Of a DNA stretch of 28,371 nucleotides, positions 1 to 6,287 are shown piece by piece; positions within the stretch are counted from its first letter, which is position 1, and each line of letters starts with the position of its first letter. The stretch is from Zeimonas sp035303885 (GTDB taxonomy: Bacteria; Pseudomonadota; Gammaproteobacteria; Burkholderiales; Burkholderiaceae_E). Under the pieces are notes generated by a model. The model saw only the letters and a program-made list of their open reading frames with translations, did no database searches and was not told the origin of the DNA. A program made the translations under genes and the position numbers. The stretch covers positions 1-28,371 of the forward strand of contig DATGRE010000094.1 of assembly GCA_035303885.1 (NCBI GenBank), written 5' to 3'.

Positions 1-76
1 GGCGCCGACGGCCTCTGGCGCGGCGCATCGGGCATCGTCCTTGCGCGCTCGGCGTTCCACGCACGGGAGTCGAACG

Positions 77-310
77 ATGCAACGCTGCGAGAAATGCGGA
101 AACGAGTACGACAAGACCTTCGACGTCGTGATGGCGGGCCGGACCCACACGTTCGACAGCTTCGAATGCGCGATCTCGGTCCTCGCACCCGCCTGCAGCC
201 ACTGCGGCTGCCGGATCATCGGCCACGGCCTCGAGGCCGACGGCCGGATGTTCTGCTGCGATCACTGCGCCGAGGCGTCCGGCGTGACGCAGCTGCGCGA
301 CCGCGTCTGA
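77..310 (+). CDS. Small Cys-rich, probably zinc-binding protein
   Basis: A 77-residue protein of unknown function. It has CxxC at residues 4-7, a single Cys31, a CxxCxC cluster at 40-45 and a CCxxC cluster at 60-64, with His24, His42, His50 and His63 between them. This spacing looks like two small treble-clef or TRASH/metallothionein-like metal sites. There is no signal peptide or membrane segment, so it is probably cytosolic. The ATG at 77 was chosen over an in-frame ATG at 41 because GGGAG lies at 65-69, seven bases upstream, and the first Cys pair follows at once. I recall similar short proteins in Burkholderiales genomes, but no assigned role. It lies 127 bases upstream of ilvD on the same strand, which could be chance. 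Metal binding is inferred from the Cys pattern only. Confidence 0.72.
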   Translation: MQRCEKCGNEYDKTFDVVMAGRTHTFDSFECAISVLAPACSHCGCRIIGHGLEADGRMFCCDHCAEASGVTQLRDRV

Positions 311-437
311 GCGCGAGCGCCGGCCGGCCGCAAGTCGGTGGGCGGCCTCGCGCCTTCGCAGGCGCGTATCATCGCACGCGTCCGCGACCCGGGCCGCAGC
401 CCGGGCCGCGTTTCGTTGCGTCGTCCAGGAGTCTCCG
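311..437 (+). promoter_or_regulatory. ilvD leader region with two hairpins and a possible -10
   Basis: This gap holds two perfect dyads: CGCGCC (349-354) with GGCGCG (361-366), loop 6; and CCCGGGC (388-394) with GCCCGGG (399-405), loop 4, the latter followed by GTTTCGTT. A TATCAT at 367-372 resembles a -10 box but has no good -35. The second hairpin could end transcription of the small upstream gene or sit in the ilvD leader. No leader peptide rich in branched-chain residues is visible, so classical attenuation is not supported. AGGAG at 427-431 is the ilvD ribosome binding site. Confidence 0.35.
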
Positions 438-2279
438 ATGCCCGTTCTGCGTTCGGCCACCGCGCTCGCGGGGCGAAACAATGCCGCCGCGCGCGCGCTG
501 TTCCGTGCCACCGGCGTCGCCGAGAGTGATCTCGGCAAGCCGATCGTCGCGATCGCCAACTCGTACACGCAGTTCGTCCCGGGGCACGTGCACCTGAAGA
601 ACCTCGGCGACCTGGTCGCCGAGCATGTCGCCGCGGCGGGCGCCGTCGCGCGCGAGTTCCACACGATCGCCGTCGACGACGGCATCGCGATGGGGCACCT
701 CGGGATGCTCTATTCGCTGCCGTCGCGCGAGCTGATCGCCGACAGCGTCGAGTACATGGTGAACGCCCACTGCGCCGATGCGCTCGTCTGCATCTCGAAC
801 TGCGACAAGATCACGCCCGGGATGCTGATGGCGGCGCTGCGGCTGAACATCCCGACGATCTTCGTCTCGGGCGGCCCGATGGAGGCCGGCAAGGTGCGCT
901 GGGACGGCACGACGACGAAGATCGACGCGGCCTCGGCGTTCGTCGCCGGCGACCCGCGCGCCAGCGACGCAATGGTCGAGGCCTACGAGCGCAGCGCCTG
1001 CCCGACCTGCGGCTCGTGCGCCGGGATGTTCACGGCGAACTCGATGAATTGCCTGGTCGAGGCGCTCGGCCTGGCGTTGCCGGGCAACGGCACGATGCTC
1101 GCGACGCACGCCGATCGGCGCGCACTGTTCGCGCGCGCGGGCGAGCGCATCGTCGAGCTCGCACGACGCTGGTATGCGGAGGGCGACGAGCGGGTGCTGC
1201 CGCGCTCGATCGCGCGCTTCGAGGCGTTCGAAAACGCGATGCGCCTCGACGTCGCGATGGGAGGATCGACCAACACCGTGCTGCATCTGCTCGCCGCGGC
1301 GAACGAAGCCGGCGCGCCCTTCGGCATGGCCGACGTCGACCGCATCTCGCGCGCGACGCCGAACCTGGCGAAGCTCTCGCCCTCCGATCCCAACTGGCAC
1401 GTCGAGGACGTGCATCGGGCCGGCGGCATCTGGCGCATCCTCGGCGAGCTCGACCGCATCGGCCTGCTGAACCGCAACGTGCCCACCGTGCACGAAGCGA
1501 CGCTCGGCGACGCGATCGAGCGCTGGGACGTGCGCCGCACGCCCGCGCCGGAAGTCGTCGAGTTCTTCCGCGCGGCGCCGGGCGGCGAGCGAACGACGCG
1601 CGCCTTCTCGCAGGATCGGCGCTGGGATTCGCTCGACCTCGACGTCGAGCGCGGCTGCGTGCGCGATGCCGGGCACGCCTATAGCGCCGACGGCGGGCTC
1701 GCCGTGCTCTACGGCAATCTCGCCGAGGAGGGCTGCATCGTGAAGACCGCCGGTGTCGACGCGAAGCTGCTGCGCTTTCGCGGTCGCGCGGTCGTCTTCG
1801 AGAGCGAGGATGCCGCGCGCGAGGGCATTCTCGGCGACCGCGTGCGTCCGGGCGACGTGGTGCTGATCCGCTACGAAGGTCCGAAGGGCGGCCCGGGCAT
1901 GCAGGAGATGCTCAAGCCCACCGCCTTCCTCAAGGCGCGCGGTCTCGACACGCAGTGCGCGCTCGTCACCGACGGACGCTTCTCGGGCGCCAGCTCGGGG
2001 CTGTCGATCGGACACGTCTCGCCGGAGGCCGCCGAGGGCGGCACGATCGCACTGGTGCGCGACGGCGACGAAATCGAGATCGACATCCCGGCGCGCTCGA
2101 TTCGTCTCGACGTCGACGAGGCCGAGCTCGGAAGCCGCCGCGAGGCGCGGCTCGCGCGCGGCAGCGACGCGTGGCGGCCCGACGAGCGCACGCGCCCGGT
2201 GTCGGCGGCCCTGCGCGCGTACGCGGCGCTGACGACCAACGCCGCCCGCGGGGCGGTGCGCGACGCGTCGAAGCTGTAG
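438..2279 (+). CDS. ilvD: Dihydroxy-acid dehydratase
   Basis: IlvD (EC 4.2.1.9) dehydrates 2,3-dihydroxy-isovalerate and 2,3-dihydroxy-3-methylvalerate to the 2-oxoacids that precede valine and isoleucine, in the cytoplasm. The 613-residue length matches the E. coli-type enzyme (616). The family hallmarks are present: the N-terminal RSATA...GRN start, the VDDGIAMGH block near 79-87, NCDKITPG with iron-sulfur ligand Cys122, and CPTCGSCAGMFTANSMNC at about 188-205 supplying Cys191/Cys194. The C-terminal half carries the conserved LxTDGRFSG-type segment and GHVSPEA. The start ATG has AGGAG six bases upstream. No other ilv gene is in the window, so it is a stand-alone gene here. Downstream it converges on a minus-strand cluster with a hairpin between. 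Confidence 0.97.
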   Translation: MPVLRSATALAGRNNAAARALFRATGVAESDLGKPIVAIANSYTQFVPGHVHLKNLGDLVAEHVAAAGAVAREFHTIAVDDGIAMGHLGMLYSLPSRELIADSVEYMVNAHCADALVCISNCDKITPGMLMAALRLNIPTIFVSGGPMEAGKVRWDGTTTKIDAASAFVAGDPRASDAMVEAYERSACPTCGSCAGMFTANSMNCLVEALGLALPGNGTMLATHADRRALFARAGERIVELARRWYAEGDERVLPRSIARFEAFENAMRLDVAMGGSTNTVLHLLAAANEAGAPFGMADVDRISRATPNLAKLSPSDPNWHVEDVHRAGGIWRILGELDRIGLLNRNVPTVHEATLGDAIERWDVRRTPAPEVVEFFRAAPGGERTTRAFSQDRRWDSLDLDVERGCVRDAGHAYSADGGLAVLYGNLAEEGCIVKTAGVDAKLLRFRGRAVVFESEDAAREGILGDRVRPGDVVLIRYEGPKGGPGMQEMLKPTAFLKARGLDTQCALVTDGRFSGASSGLSIGHVSPEAAEGGTIALVRDGDEIEIDIPARSIRLDVDEAELGSRREARLARGSDAWRPDERTRPVSAALRAYAALTTNAARGAVRDASKL

Positions 2280-2289
2280 CGGGGCGCGT

Positions 2290-2309
2290 CGGGCGAGATG
2301 TGTCGCCCG
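2290..2309. terminator. Bidirectional hairpin between convergent genes
   Basis: A perfect 7-bp stem, CGGGCGA (2290-2296) and TCGCCCG (2303-2309), with a 6-base loop. It lies in the 37-base gap between the ilvD stop and the stop of the convergent minus-strand gene. There is no U-tract on either side, so it is a structural candidate only; Rho dependence or a transcript-end stabiliser is possible. Confidence 0.4.
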
Positions 2310-2316
2310 GCGTCGG

Positions 2317-2649
2317 TCAGAGGCCGGGCCGGGGATTCGCCGCGCCGCCCGTGCCGACGGTGCCGGGGAGCGCTCCGCCTTCGCCTTCCCAGCGCTCGAT
2401 GCGTTCGCGCTCTTCGTGGCGGCGTTCGCGCGCCTTCTCCTGGCGGTACCACGTCTGCGCGAAGCGTGCGCCGGCGACGAGGCCGGCGAACAGGGCCAGC
2501 GCCATCAGCGGCGTGCTCGCGCGGCGCTCGCCGTCGGCCTGCCCCCCGTGCCGGTGGGTGCGATGGGTGCGCTCGGCGGACTCCTGCGTTTCGCGAGCGC
2601 AGCGGTCGTGCCGATGCGCACGGTGCGACGAACGTCGGCGGCACGTCAT
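2317..2649 (-). CDS. Small single-span membrane protein, unknown function
   Basis: A 110-residue protein I do not recognise. The N-terminal ~45 residues are rich in Arg, His, Glu and Thr. One hydrophobic segment follows at about residues 47-63 (TPLMALALFAGLVAGARFA), then a charged Arg/Glu stretch that looks helical, and a Gly/Pro-rich tail. The start ATG at 2649 overlaps the stop of the upstream gene as ATGA, which argues for translational coupling and for its being real despite its odd composition. It is the last gene of the four-gene cluster. An alternative is a non-functional reading frame in GC-rich DNA, but the hydrophobic segment and the ATGA junction favour a gene. Confidence 0.55.
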   Translation of the reverse strand: MTCRRRSSHRAHRHDRCARETQESAERTHRTHRHGGQADGERRASTPLMALALFAGLVAGARFAQTWYRQEKARERRHEERERIERWEGEGGALPGTVGTGGAANPRPGL

Positions 2650-3002
2650 GGCGTTCGCGCGCGGGTGCGCGGCGCGTTCTCGGGCTGGACGACCGGCGAC
2701 GTGTATGCGGGCGGGGGGTTCGACATCATCGCCACGATGCGCGGGATGACGTTCGCCGCCAGCGGGAGCAGCACGGTGTAGTCGATCGCCTTCGCCAGCC
2801 GCGAGCTCGAGCGCCGGCCGCGTCGCAGCAGCAGCGCGCCGACGACGCCGACCGCGACCGCGGCCATCCCGATCTGCGCCAGCCGCGGCGTGGCGCCGCT
2901 GCCGAGCACGCGCACCGCATTGCGCAGGTCCTGGTCGGCGGCGCTGACCGCTCGGTCGGCGCGGGCGAGGCGTTCTTCGTAGTCGAGTTCCCGTTGCTTC
3001 AT
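2646..3002 (-). CDS. YqjK-like small membrane protein
   Basis: A 118-residue protein beginning MKQRELDYEERLARAD, a charged helical N-terminus. Two hydrophobic stretches follow: about 44-60 (IGMAAVAVGVVGALLL, then an RRGRR anchor) and about 75-92. The tail is Pro-rich. Order and size resemble the third gene of the E. coli yqjD-yqjE-yqjK cluster, but sequence identity to YqjK is not obvious to me, so 'YqjK-like' rests mainly on position. The chosen ATG at 3002 has GGAG six bases upstream and lies 11 bases after the stop of the YqjE-like gene. Its stop overlaps the next start as ATGA. Likely an inner-membrane protein of unknown role. Confidence 0.7.
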   Translation of the reverse strand: MKQRELDYEERLARADRAVSAADQDLRNAVRVLGSGATPRLAQIGMAAVAVGVVGALLLRRGRRSSSRLAKAIDYTVLLPLAANVIPRIVAMMSNPPPAYTSPVVQPENAPRTRARTP

Positions 3003-3013
3003 GCCGGCTCCGT

Positions 3014-3484
3014 CTAGCGGGGGCTCGCCGATGCGGCGCCATTCGCCGCGCTCGTCGTATCGGGTGCAGCGCTTTCGTCGGTGGGCAGCGAGCCGCTGCC
3101 GGGCGGATTGCCGACGCGAAGATGCTTCAGCGTGGCGGGGAACAGCAGCCGCTGGGCGAGCCGACGGACCGCGAGCACGCAGATCCACGCGCCGATCAGG
3201 TTCGCCACGACGACAAGCACGATGGCCAGCCACGGTGCGAGCCCGAGCTCCATGAGTCCCCAGGTGATGCCCCAGATCGCGACCAGCCACGCCGAGATGG
3301 CGAGGATCGCGCCGAGCACGCCGACGAGCAGCATCTGCGCGAGCGCGATGCCCGCGCGTCGTCCCTCGAGGGCGACCAGCTCGAGCCGCGTGGTGACCGA
3401 GGCGCGCAGCGACTCGAACAGGTCCTGCACCGCCTCGCGCAGCGAGACGGTGCCCGGTGGCGGGCTCGGAGACCGGGCCGCCAC
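3014..3484 (-). CDS. YqjE-family (phage-holin-like, DUF1469) membrane protein
   Basis: A 156-residue protein with a soluble N-terminus (about 1-43, helical, containing RLELVALEGRRAG), a long hydrophobic hairpin at about 44-76 and a second at about 84-108. A basic LAVRRLAQRLLF stretch and a Ser/Ala-rich tail follow. This layout is that of the YqjE/phage_holin_3_6 family, found beside DUF883 genes in many Proteobacteria. Molecular function is not established. The start is GTG at 3484, three bases after the upstream stop, with GAGG about ten bases ahead. The tight spacing with DUF883 upstream and the YqjK-like gene downstream indicates one transcript. Confidence 0.85.
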   Translation of the reverse strand: MAARSPSPPPGTVSLREAVQDLFESLRASVTTRLELVALEGRRAGIALAQMLLVGVLGAILAISAWLVAIWGITWGLMELGLAPWLAIVLVVVANLIGAWICVLAVRRLAQRLLFPATLKHLRVGNPPGSGSLPTDESAAPDTTSAANGAASASPR

Positions 3485-3487
3485 GGT

Positions 3488-3853
3488 TCAGTGCCTCATG
3501 CGGCCGAGCAGCAGGCCCGCGACTGCGGCGATGCCGATCGCGGCGATCGGGTTCTCGCGCACGAAGCTGCGCGTCGATTCCAGCGCCGCTTCGCCGCCGC
3601 CGCGGATCTGGTCGGCGCGCTGCGAGATCCGATCGACCGCGTGCGAGGCCTTCTCGCTCAGCGCGTCCATCGTCGGCTGCACTTTCTCCGAAAGACGATC
3701 GACGGTGCCGTGCGCCTTGTCGATCAGGCGCTCGGCCGTCTCGTCGGCCTTGCGCATCGCGTCGTCCGTCTTGCGCATCGCGTCGTCCGATGTCGGGAAC
3801 GAGGCGTTCGGCGAGGAGGACGTTCCGCCGTTGGGGGTGGTGCCGGTCTGCAT
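3488..3853 (-). CDS. DUF883 (YqjD/ElaB-type) membrane-anchored protein
   Basis: A 121-residue protein. The N-terminus is low-complexity Ser/Thr/Asn. A long amphipathic helix follows (about 20-90, heptad-like DETAERLIDKAHGTVDRL), and then the ENPIAAIGIAAVAGLLLG segment and a terminal RMRH, the typical C-tail membrane anchor of the DUF883 family. In E. coli, YqjD and ElaB of this family are stationary-phase proteins that bind ribosomes at the inner membrane; whether that holds here is unknown. The ATG at 3853 has AGGAAGGAG about seven bases upstream, one of the strongest ribosome binding sites in the window. It is the first gene of the minus-strand cluster. A 21-base in-frame duplication lies near its N-terminus. 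Confidence 0.9.
   Translation of the reverse strand: MQTGTTPNGGTSSSPNASFPTSDDAMRKTDDAMRKADETAERLIDKAHGTVDRLSEKVQPTMDALSEKASHAVDRISQRADQIRGGGEAALESTRSFVRENPIAAIGIAAVAGLLLGRMRH
3750..3789. repeat. 21-base in-frame tandem duplication in the DUF883 gene
   Basis: TTGCGCATCGCGTCGTCCG occurs at 3750-3768 and again at 3771-3789, a 21-base period. It yields DDAMRKT/DDAMRKA side by side, adding one 7-residue turn unit to the amphipathic helix. The frame is kept. Confidence 0.9.
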
Positions 3854-3994
3854 GCTGCGCTCCTTCCTGGTACGTGAATGTCGGACCACGAACCTGCAAG
3901 TCGGGTGCCTGACGGAATCCGGGGCTGAAGGGATCGTAACGCGCGGGGGCGCGGCGGGAAACATGGCAGGATGCGTGTGCCCATGGAGCGAACG
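3854..3994. promoter_or_regulatory. Divergent intergenic region between DUF883 and phasin-like genes
   Basis: A 141-base gap that must hold promoters for both directions. I could not pick out convincing -35/-10 pairs on either strand. GGAG at 3985-3988 serves as ribosome binding site for the plus-strand gene. Confidence 0.3.
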
Positions 3995-4513
3995 ATGGCC
4001 GCCGATCGAGCGAGAAAGCGAAAGACCGTGAATGCGCGCCCGCGCGCGGCCGTGCCTGCCGCGGCCTGGCCGTGGGGGCCGGCGTGGATTCGCTGGGTCG
4101 AGATCGGATGGGCGGCGCCGCAGGTGATCGCGCATCGCATGCAGCGAATGTGGCTCGCTGGCGCGTTCCCGGGCGACTTCGACCGCGCGGAGTTCCGGCG
4201 GATGGTCGACGAGAAGGGCGAGGCGTGGCTCGAGGCGATGCTGAGCACGTCGATCGAGATCTGGAAGCTCTGGATCTCGATCGCGTCCTCGTCGATGCAG
4301 GCCGGCTGGATCGCGCCCACGCCTGCGGGCATGAGCGGCATGAGCGAATGGTCGCGCGCATCCTCGTTCGCGTCGGCGGGACGCTCGGCCTACTGCGGCG
4401 CAGTTCGTCGCTGGGCGCGCTCGGCCCCGCACATCGCCTTCGTCGGACTCGGACCCGTGCATCGGCGCGCGACGGCGAATGCGCGCCGCCTCGCGCGCTT
4501 CGAGCCGCGCTGA
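3995..4513 (+). CDS. Probable polyhydroxyalkanoate granule-associated phasin
   Basis: A 172-residue protein. After a basic N-terminus (1-20) comes a Trp-rich segment, then APQVIAHRMQRMWLAG (about 41-56), DRAEFRRMVDEKGEAWLEAM (63-82) and the C-terminal GLGPVHRRATANARRLAR (151-168). The AAPQVIAHR, EF..M..EK and GL.P.HR...AN..RL motifs match what I recall of short PHA granule-associated phasins of Burkholderiales, which coat storage-polymer granules and help control their size. There is no signal peptide. The start at 3995 was chosen over in-frame ATGs at 3971 and 3983 because GGAG lies six bases upstream. No phaC/phaA/phaB gene is nearby, so the assignment rests on sequence resemblance alone. 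Confidence 0.6.
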   Translation: MAADRARKRKTVNARPRAAVPAAAWPWGPAWIRWVEIGWAAPQVIAHRMQRMWLAGAFPGDFDRAEFRRMVDEKGEAWLEAMLSTSIEIWKLWISIASSSMQAGWIAPTPAGMSGMSEWSRASSFASAGRSAYCGAVRRWARSAPHIAFVGLGPVHRRATANARRLARFEPR

Positions 4514-4524
4514 GCCGCGAGCGT

Positions 4525-4544
4525 CGCCGGGCGCGCGCCCGGCG
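4525..4544. terminator. Perfect 20-base palindrome between convergent genes
   Basis: Positions 4525-4544 form a perfect GC-only palindrome, foldable as a 7-bp CGCCGGG/CCCGGCG stem with a 6-base loop. It lies between the stops of the phasin-like gene (+) and folE (-), the right place for a shared bidirectional terminator. There is no U-tract. Confidence 0.5.
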
Positions 4545-4583
4545 GCCTTGCGCGGCGCCGTTCGACGATCCGTCGGCGCCCGT

Positions 4584-5159
4584 TCACCCGCGATCGAGCG
4601 CCAGCAGCTCGGTGCGCATCCCCAGGTTCGTGAGCAGCTCGCCGAGCATCGCCGAGGTCACCGTCTCCTCGCCGATCGCACGGATGCCGCGGCTTTCCAT
4701 GCACAGATGCCGGCACCGTACGACGACGCCGACGGCGGTGGGCGACAGATGCGACATCAGCGCATCGGCGATCTGTCGCGTGAGCCGCTCCTGCACCTGC
4801 AGGCGCTTGGCGAAGCAGTCGACCAGTCGCGTGAGCTTCGACAGTCCGACGATCCGCCCGTCGGGAATGTAACCGACGGTGGCGGTGCCGAAGAACGGCG
4901 CGAGATGATGCTCGCAGTGGCTGTACACGGGGATCTTGCGCACGACGATCAGCTCGCTGTACTGCTCGGCGCCGTCCTCGAACACCTTGAGGATGTCGGC
5001 CGGATCCTGCAGGTAGCCGGAGGTCCAGTGCTCCCACGCACGCGCCACCCGTGCCGGCGTCTCGCGCAGCCCCGGCCGGTCGGGATCCTCGTGGAGGTTG
5101 CGCAGCAGCCGGCGCCAGTCTTCGCTGCCGAACGGCCGGTCTTCCGATGCGTCGCCCAT
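4584..5159 (-). CDS. folE: GTP cyclohydrolase I
   Basis: FolE (EC 3.5.4.16) converts GTP to 7,8-dihydroneopterin triphosphate, the first step of tetrahydrofolate synthesis. The 191-residue protein has the zinc-site motif HCEHHLAPF (Cys82, His85), the partner Cys153 in HLCMESRG, the GLSKLTRLV block at 105-113 and TVTSAMLG near 166-173. Length is normal for the core enzyme. Two nearby ATGs are possible: 5165 lies almost on top of the GGGGAGG site, whereas 5159 has GGAGG seven bases upstream and was chosen. It is monocistronic here, divergent from an AraC-type regulator 97 bases away. HLCMESRG replaces the commoner HxCMxxRG variants but keeps all ligands. Confidence 0.95.
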   Translation of the reverse strand: MGDASEDRPFGSEDWRRLLRNLHEDPDRPGLRETPARVARAWEHWTSGYLQDPADILKVFEDGAEQYSELIVVRKIPVYSHCEHHLAPFFGTATVGYIPDGRIVGLSKLTRLVDCFAKRLQVQERLTRQIADALMSHLSPTAVGVVVRCRHLCMESRGIRAIGEETVTSAMLGELLTNLGMRTELLALDRG

Positions 5160-5256
5160 GCCCATGCCTCCCCTCGTCGAAAAAGCGCAGAGTCTAATCC
5201 GCACATCGCGAAGCGGCAGTCCTCTACAATCCCCGCGTCCGCGTCCCGGCCCGTAC
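5160..5256. promoter_or_regulatory. Divergent folE/araC-type promoter region
   Basis: A 97-base gap between two divergent starts. TACAAT at 5225-5230 is a plausible -10 for the plus-strand regulator, but the -35 position has no clear hexamer. GGGGAGG on the minus strand serves folE. No AraC-type direct repeats are evident. Confidence 0.35.
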
Positions 5257-6243
5257 ATGTCCGATCGTCTGTCGAGCCTTCTTGCGCGCTTCAGCCCTCG
5301 CGCGCGCGTCGATCGCAGCGGAGCGCTGCGATCGCCCATCCGCTACGGTGATGAAGGCGATGCCGGCCGGCTGCATCTGCTGCGCGCCGGCGCCGTGCGA
5401 TCGCTGCATCCCGGCTGGTCGCCGCTGAAGCTCGTGCGCGCGTCGCTGCTGTTCTATCCGCGTCCGTTCGCGCACGAGCTGCAGCCCGACGTCGCCGCGC
5501 AGCCCGACGTCGTCAGCGCGTCGATCCACTTCGACGGCGGCTCGGTCGGCCCGCTCGCCGCCGCGCTGCCGCCCGTGCTGGTGCTGCCGCTCGAGGCGCT
5601 CGACGACGCGCAGCCTACCATCGCGCAGCTCTTCGCCGAGGCCGACCGCAGCCTGTGCGGCCGCCAGGTGGCGCTCGACCGCCTGTGCGAGCTGCTGCTC
5701 GTGCAGATGCTGCGTCATGTCATCGATCATGGCCTCGTCGGCACCGGCATGCTCGCCGGGTTGGCCGACGCGCGCCTGTCGAAGGCGCTGGTCGCGCTGC
5801 ACGACGAGCCCGAGCGCGACTGGAAGCTGGAGGATCTCGCGGGCGTCGCCGGCATGTCGCGCGCCCGCTTCGCCGCACGCTTCAAGCAGGTGCTCGGCGT
5901 GGCCCCCGGCGAGTACCTGACGCGCTGGCGCATCGCGCTCGCGCAGCATCTGCTGCAGCAGGGTCACGCGGTGAAGCAGGTGGCCGGCGAAGTCGGCTAC
6001 GCGAGCCCGGCGGCGCTCGGGCGTGTATTCGTCACGCGCACCGGCGCGACGCCGAAGGCGTGGGCGAACACGCGCAACGGCCACGCCGCGTCGCCCTCGG
6101 TGCGCACGCGCGACGGCGCGCAGCATCCGCAGCGCGTCGTCGCCGGCGCCGCACGCGCGACGGGCGCTGCGGCGTCGGCGAGCGGTGCGGCATCGGGGCG
6201 TGCCGTGGCATCGGCGAGCGGCACGGCACCGGCGCGCAGTTAG
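5257..6243 (+). CDS. AraC-family transcriptional regulator (cupin_6 type)
   Basis: A 328-residue regulator. The N-terminal half (about 5-165) resembles the AraC-binding/cupin_6 sensor domain, with RLHLLRAGAVRSLHP and HFDGG...LPPVLVLPL. The C-terminal AraC DNA-binding domain (about 175-272) holds two helix-turn-helix units: DWKLEDLAGVAGMSRARFAARFKQVLG with GEYLTRWRIALAQHLL, then VKQVAGEVGYASPAALGRVF. The final ~55 residues are a Ser/Ala/Gly/Arg low-complexity tail built on short DNA repeats. An in-frame upstream ATG would run into folE, so ATG 5257 was chosen. The target is unknown. Autoregulation or control of divergent folE is possible but unusual; such regulators more often control oxidoreductase or stress genes elsewhere. 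Confidence 0.88.
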   Translation: MSDRLSSLLARFSPRARVDRSGALRSPIRYGDEGDAGRLHLLRAGAVRSLHPGWSPLKLVRASLLFYPRPFAHELQPDVAAQPDVVSASIHFDGGSVGPLAAALPPVLVLPLEALDDAQPTIAQLFAEADRSLCGRQVALDRLCELLLVQMLRHVIDHGLVGTGMLAGLADARLSKALVALHDEPERDWKLEDLAGVAGMSRARFAARFKQVLGVAPGEYLTRWRIALAQHLLQQGHAVKQVAGEVGYASPAALGRVFVTRTGATPKAWANTRNGHAASPSVRTRDGAQHPQRVVAGAARATGAAASASGAASGRAVASASGTAPARS

Positions 6244-6274
6244 CGCATCGGCGAGTTGGCGCATCGGCGAGCGG
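6172..6274. repeat. Cluster of short GCATCGGCGAG repeats across a gene boundary
   Basis: GCRTCGGCGAGCGG-like units lie at 6172-6185, 6190-6200 (diverged), 6208-6221, 6245-6255 and 6261-6274. Three encode the regulator's Ser/Ala tail and two lie beyond its stop codon (6241-6243) in the hemE upstream region. This suggests slippage expansion that has moved through the stop codon. Confidence 0.7.
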
Positions 6275-6275
6275 T

Positions 6276-6281
6276 TAGAAT
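6276..6281 (+). promoter_or_regulatory. Putative -10 box of a leaderless hemE transcript
   Basis: TAGAAT at 6276-6281 matches TATAAT at five of six positions in otherwise GC-rich DNA. A start seven bases beyond its last base would be position 6288, the first base of the hemE GTG codon. The -35 region is poor (GAGTTG at 6253-6258 with 17-base spacing). Confidence 0.45.
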
Positions 6282-6287
6282 CGGTCG

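Noticed and set aside
369..2015. A 548-codon open frame antisense to ilvD
   Set aside because: Its composition is Arg/Ala/His/Asp-rich with no domain or ribosome binding site; it is the expected complement shadow of a GC-rich gene whose sense strand clearly encodes IlvD.
4950..5256. Longer AraC-type regulator starting at 5098
   Set aside because: It would overlap the divergent folE coding sequence; ATG 5257 gives the normal domain layout.
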